A stretch of 5,055 nucleotides of DNA from assembly GCA_003525905.1 (NCBI GenBank), contig DQIA01000086.1, positions 2,745 through 7,799 of the forward strand, in the 5' to 3' direction. This DNA comes from Clostridiales bacterium (GTDB lineage: Bacteria; Bacillota; Clostridia; Oscillospirales; Oscillospiraceae). Position numbers and translations under genes: made by a program. Numbering within the stretch: the first letter of the stretch is position 1; each line of letters opens with the position of its first letter. This document shows positions 5,007-5,055 of this stretch, piece by piece. Below the pieces are notes generated by a model. That model ran no database searches and was not told where the DNA came from. It saw nothing but the letters and a program-made list of their open reading frames with translations.

Positions 5007-5055
5007 CAGGCTTGTCATTGCGAGGAGGCCGCAGGCCGACGTGGCGCCCTGAGCG
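5007..5055 (+). repeat. Dispersed intergenic repeat, right copy (cut by window end)
   Basis: The plus strand begins CAGGCTTGTCATTGCGAGG (5007–5025), identical over 19 nt to the minus strand of 58–76. It is followed by the stem GGCC–GCA–GGCC (5027–5037) and GTGGC (5041–5045), the same layout as the left copy. Stem sequences differ between copies but pairing and the GCA loop are kept. After GTGGC it diverges from the left copy, and the end of the element is not visible. The stretch 4941–5006 between parS and this repeat is purine/G-rich on the plus strand and shows no gene. Confidence 0.7.

Overview
The window is a compact, single-direction gene block read entirely on the minus strand, in the order parA (soj) – parB (spo0J) – a membrane-anchored coiled-coil protein – serS – mscL – a small lipoprotein, ending at a strong intrinsic terminator. 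GC-rich coding DNA, Gram-positive-style Shine-Dalgarno sites, a chromosomal-type Soj/Spo0J pair and an exact 16-bp parS palindrome all point to a chromosome of the Bacillota. The clostridial style of SerS and the 'TCATTGCGAGG' type dispersed repeats suggest Clostridia, probably Oscillospiraceae or a relative. That placement is inferred; no database search was possible.

Right end (4834–5055): a non-coding leader holding a perfect parS site (4925–4940), an extended -10 sigma-A type promoter (4867–4895) with a 6-3-6 inverted repeat over its -10 box, and at the very edge one copy of a dispersed repeat. From 4833 leftwards come parA (TTG start, excellent RBS), parB (4-nt ATGA overlap) and the coiled-coil gene (13-nt overlap with parB). 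These overlaps mean the three are translationally coupled. ParB should load at parS, ParA is its ATPase partner, and the third protein puts a predicted extracellular coiled coil on the same message.

Middle (2403–2621): a 219-nt gap that is AT-rich compared with its surroundings. It is nearly filled by a 163-bp, almost fully palindromic element bounded by TA on both sides, which looks like a MITE. It separates the par genes from serS. No T-box leader is visible before serS.

Left part (138–2402): serS (seryl-tRNA synthetase), mscL (large-conductance mechanosensitive channel) and a lipoprotein gene, separated by only 17 and 19 nt, so probably one transcript, closed by a bidirectional-looking terminator at 101–133. 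Beyond it (1–100) is a second copy of the dispersed repeat, inverted relative to the right-hand copy, so the six-gene block is bracketed by inverted repeats.

Most genes are housekeeping. The parts worth a second look are the palindromic element, the coupled coiled-coil protein, the parS/promoter arrangement and the repeat pair.
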